The notes under the pieces were generated by a model, which was given only the letters and a program-made list of their open reading frames with translations, was not told the DNA's origin and ran no database searches. The translations under genes were made by a program, and so were the position numbers. Below, piece after piece: positions 5,881 through 6,240 of a stretch of 6,240 bases of DNA. Source of the DNA: an uncultured Lachnospiraceae bacterium (GTDB lineage Bacteria > Bacillota_A > Clostridia > Lachnospirales > Lachnospiraceae); assembly GCA_946529195.1 (NCBI GenBank), contig CAMMZE010000067.1:1-6240 (forward strand), in the 5' to 3' direction. Position 1 is the stretch's first letter; each line of letters begins with the position of its first letter.

Positions 5881-6240
5881 AGATTATAACGGAAACTCCT
5901 CTCAATGCATTACAAACGATATATGACAGCACAGTGGATATAACGGCCATTCATTCGGTGCAGGGCGGAGATATTAATGAGGCTTACCTTCTGGAATTGT
6001 CCGATGGTTCTTCTGTTTTCATGAAAAAACATATGGGGGCTGATCCGGAATTCTTTCAGGCGGAAGCAGACGGCCTGGAGGCGATCCGCCGGACAAAGAC
6101 AATCTCCGTGCCGGAAGTAATAAAGGTCGGAACAGATCCTTCCTGCGGCAAGGTTTATTTGCTCATGCAGTATGTACAATCTGCGGCGAGGAGACCGGAT
6201 TTCTGGGAACGTTTCGGAAGAGAGCTGGCCCAGATGCACC
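5877..6240 (+). CDS. Fructosamine/ketosamine-3-kinase family protein, N-terminal part (3' end outside window)
   Basis: The open frame gives 121 residues before the window ends. It shows the fructosamine-kinase start: VQGGDINEAYLLEL (28-41) as nucleotide-binding loop, VFMKKH with Lys50 as the ATP-contacting lysine, QAEADGLEAI with Glu63 as its partner, KTISVPEVIKVG (74-85), then VYLLMQYV (93-100) as hinge and FGRELAQMH (113-121). This is also the layout of E. coli YniA. Eukaryotic members phosphorylate sugar amines on glycated proteins, which then detach; bacterial substrates are mostly ribulosamines or untested. The ATG at 5877 has only a distant GGAAAGG (13 bases away). An in-frame ATG at 5829 would add 16 residues but lacks a better site. 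The catalytic HGD region lies beyond the window, so activity cannot be judged. Confidence 0.85.
   Translation, partial: MKIITETPLNALQTIYDSTVDITAIHSVQGGDINEAYLLELSDGSSVFMKKHMGADPEFFQAEADGLEAIRRTKTISVPEVIKVGTDPSCGKVYLLMQYVQSAARRPDFWERFGRELAQMH

Noticed and set aside
5910..6239. Minus-strand open frame at the right edge
   Set aside because: It is antisense to the fructosamine-kinase-like frame, which carries recognisable family motifs.
1..6240. CRISPR array, tRNA or rRNA gene, insertion sequence, or a new defence system
   Set aside because: I saw no regularly spaced repeats, no cloverleaf-like sequence, no transposase motifs or terminal inverted repeats. Apart from the toxin-antitoxin pair, the genes are of familiar housekeeping families.

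Overview
The window looks like chromosomal DNA from a Gram-positive member of the Clostridia, most likely a Lachnospiraceae-type gut anaerobe. This is an inference from strong AGGAG/GGAGG ribosome-binding sites, tightly packed same-strand genes, roughly 50-60% G+C in the core genes, and protein sequences of clostridial character. Every gene I can support is on the + strand.

Layout: (1) bases 1-60 are the last 19 codons of asparaginyl-tRNA synthetase (asnS), closed by a strong hairpin terminator at 78-119. (2) A promoter overlapping a perfect 12-bp palindrome drives a type II toxin-antitoxin pair, a Phd/YefM-like antitoxin (194-472) and a RelE/ParE-like toxin (475-792). (3) An alpha/beta hydrolase (807-1565), an MscS-type mechanosensitive channel (1570-2562) and the adenine glycosylase MutY (2562-3632) follow with gaps of 14 and 4 bases and a 1-base overlap. 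(4) An Old Yellow Enzyme-family flavin oxidoreductase (3670-4689) and a small zinc-ribbon membrane protein (4704-5105) come next. (5) An AT-richer stretch carries a YoaK/DUF1275 membrane protein (5149-5796) and an 80-base spacer. (6) The 5' part of a fructosamine/ketosamine-3-kinase-family gene (5877 onward) runs off the right edge.

How they may work together: nothing forms a single pathway. Several products fit a loose damage-and-stress theme: MutY removes A mispaired with 8-oxoguanine, the flavin enzyme may reduce reactive enones, the kinase may start protein deglycation, and MscS relieves osmotic shock. Genes from the antitoxin to at least mutY could share one transcript, because I see no terminator between them. 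Sampled base composition is lower in the toxin-antitoxin pair and in the YoaK gene than in the core genes, so these two pieces may be later arrivals.

I did not find a convincing undescribed system. The window reads as a housekeeping operon region with a toxin-antitoxin module at its head. Gaps longer than 300 bases without a gene do not occur.
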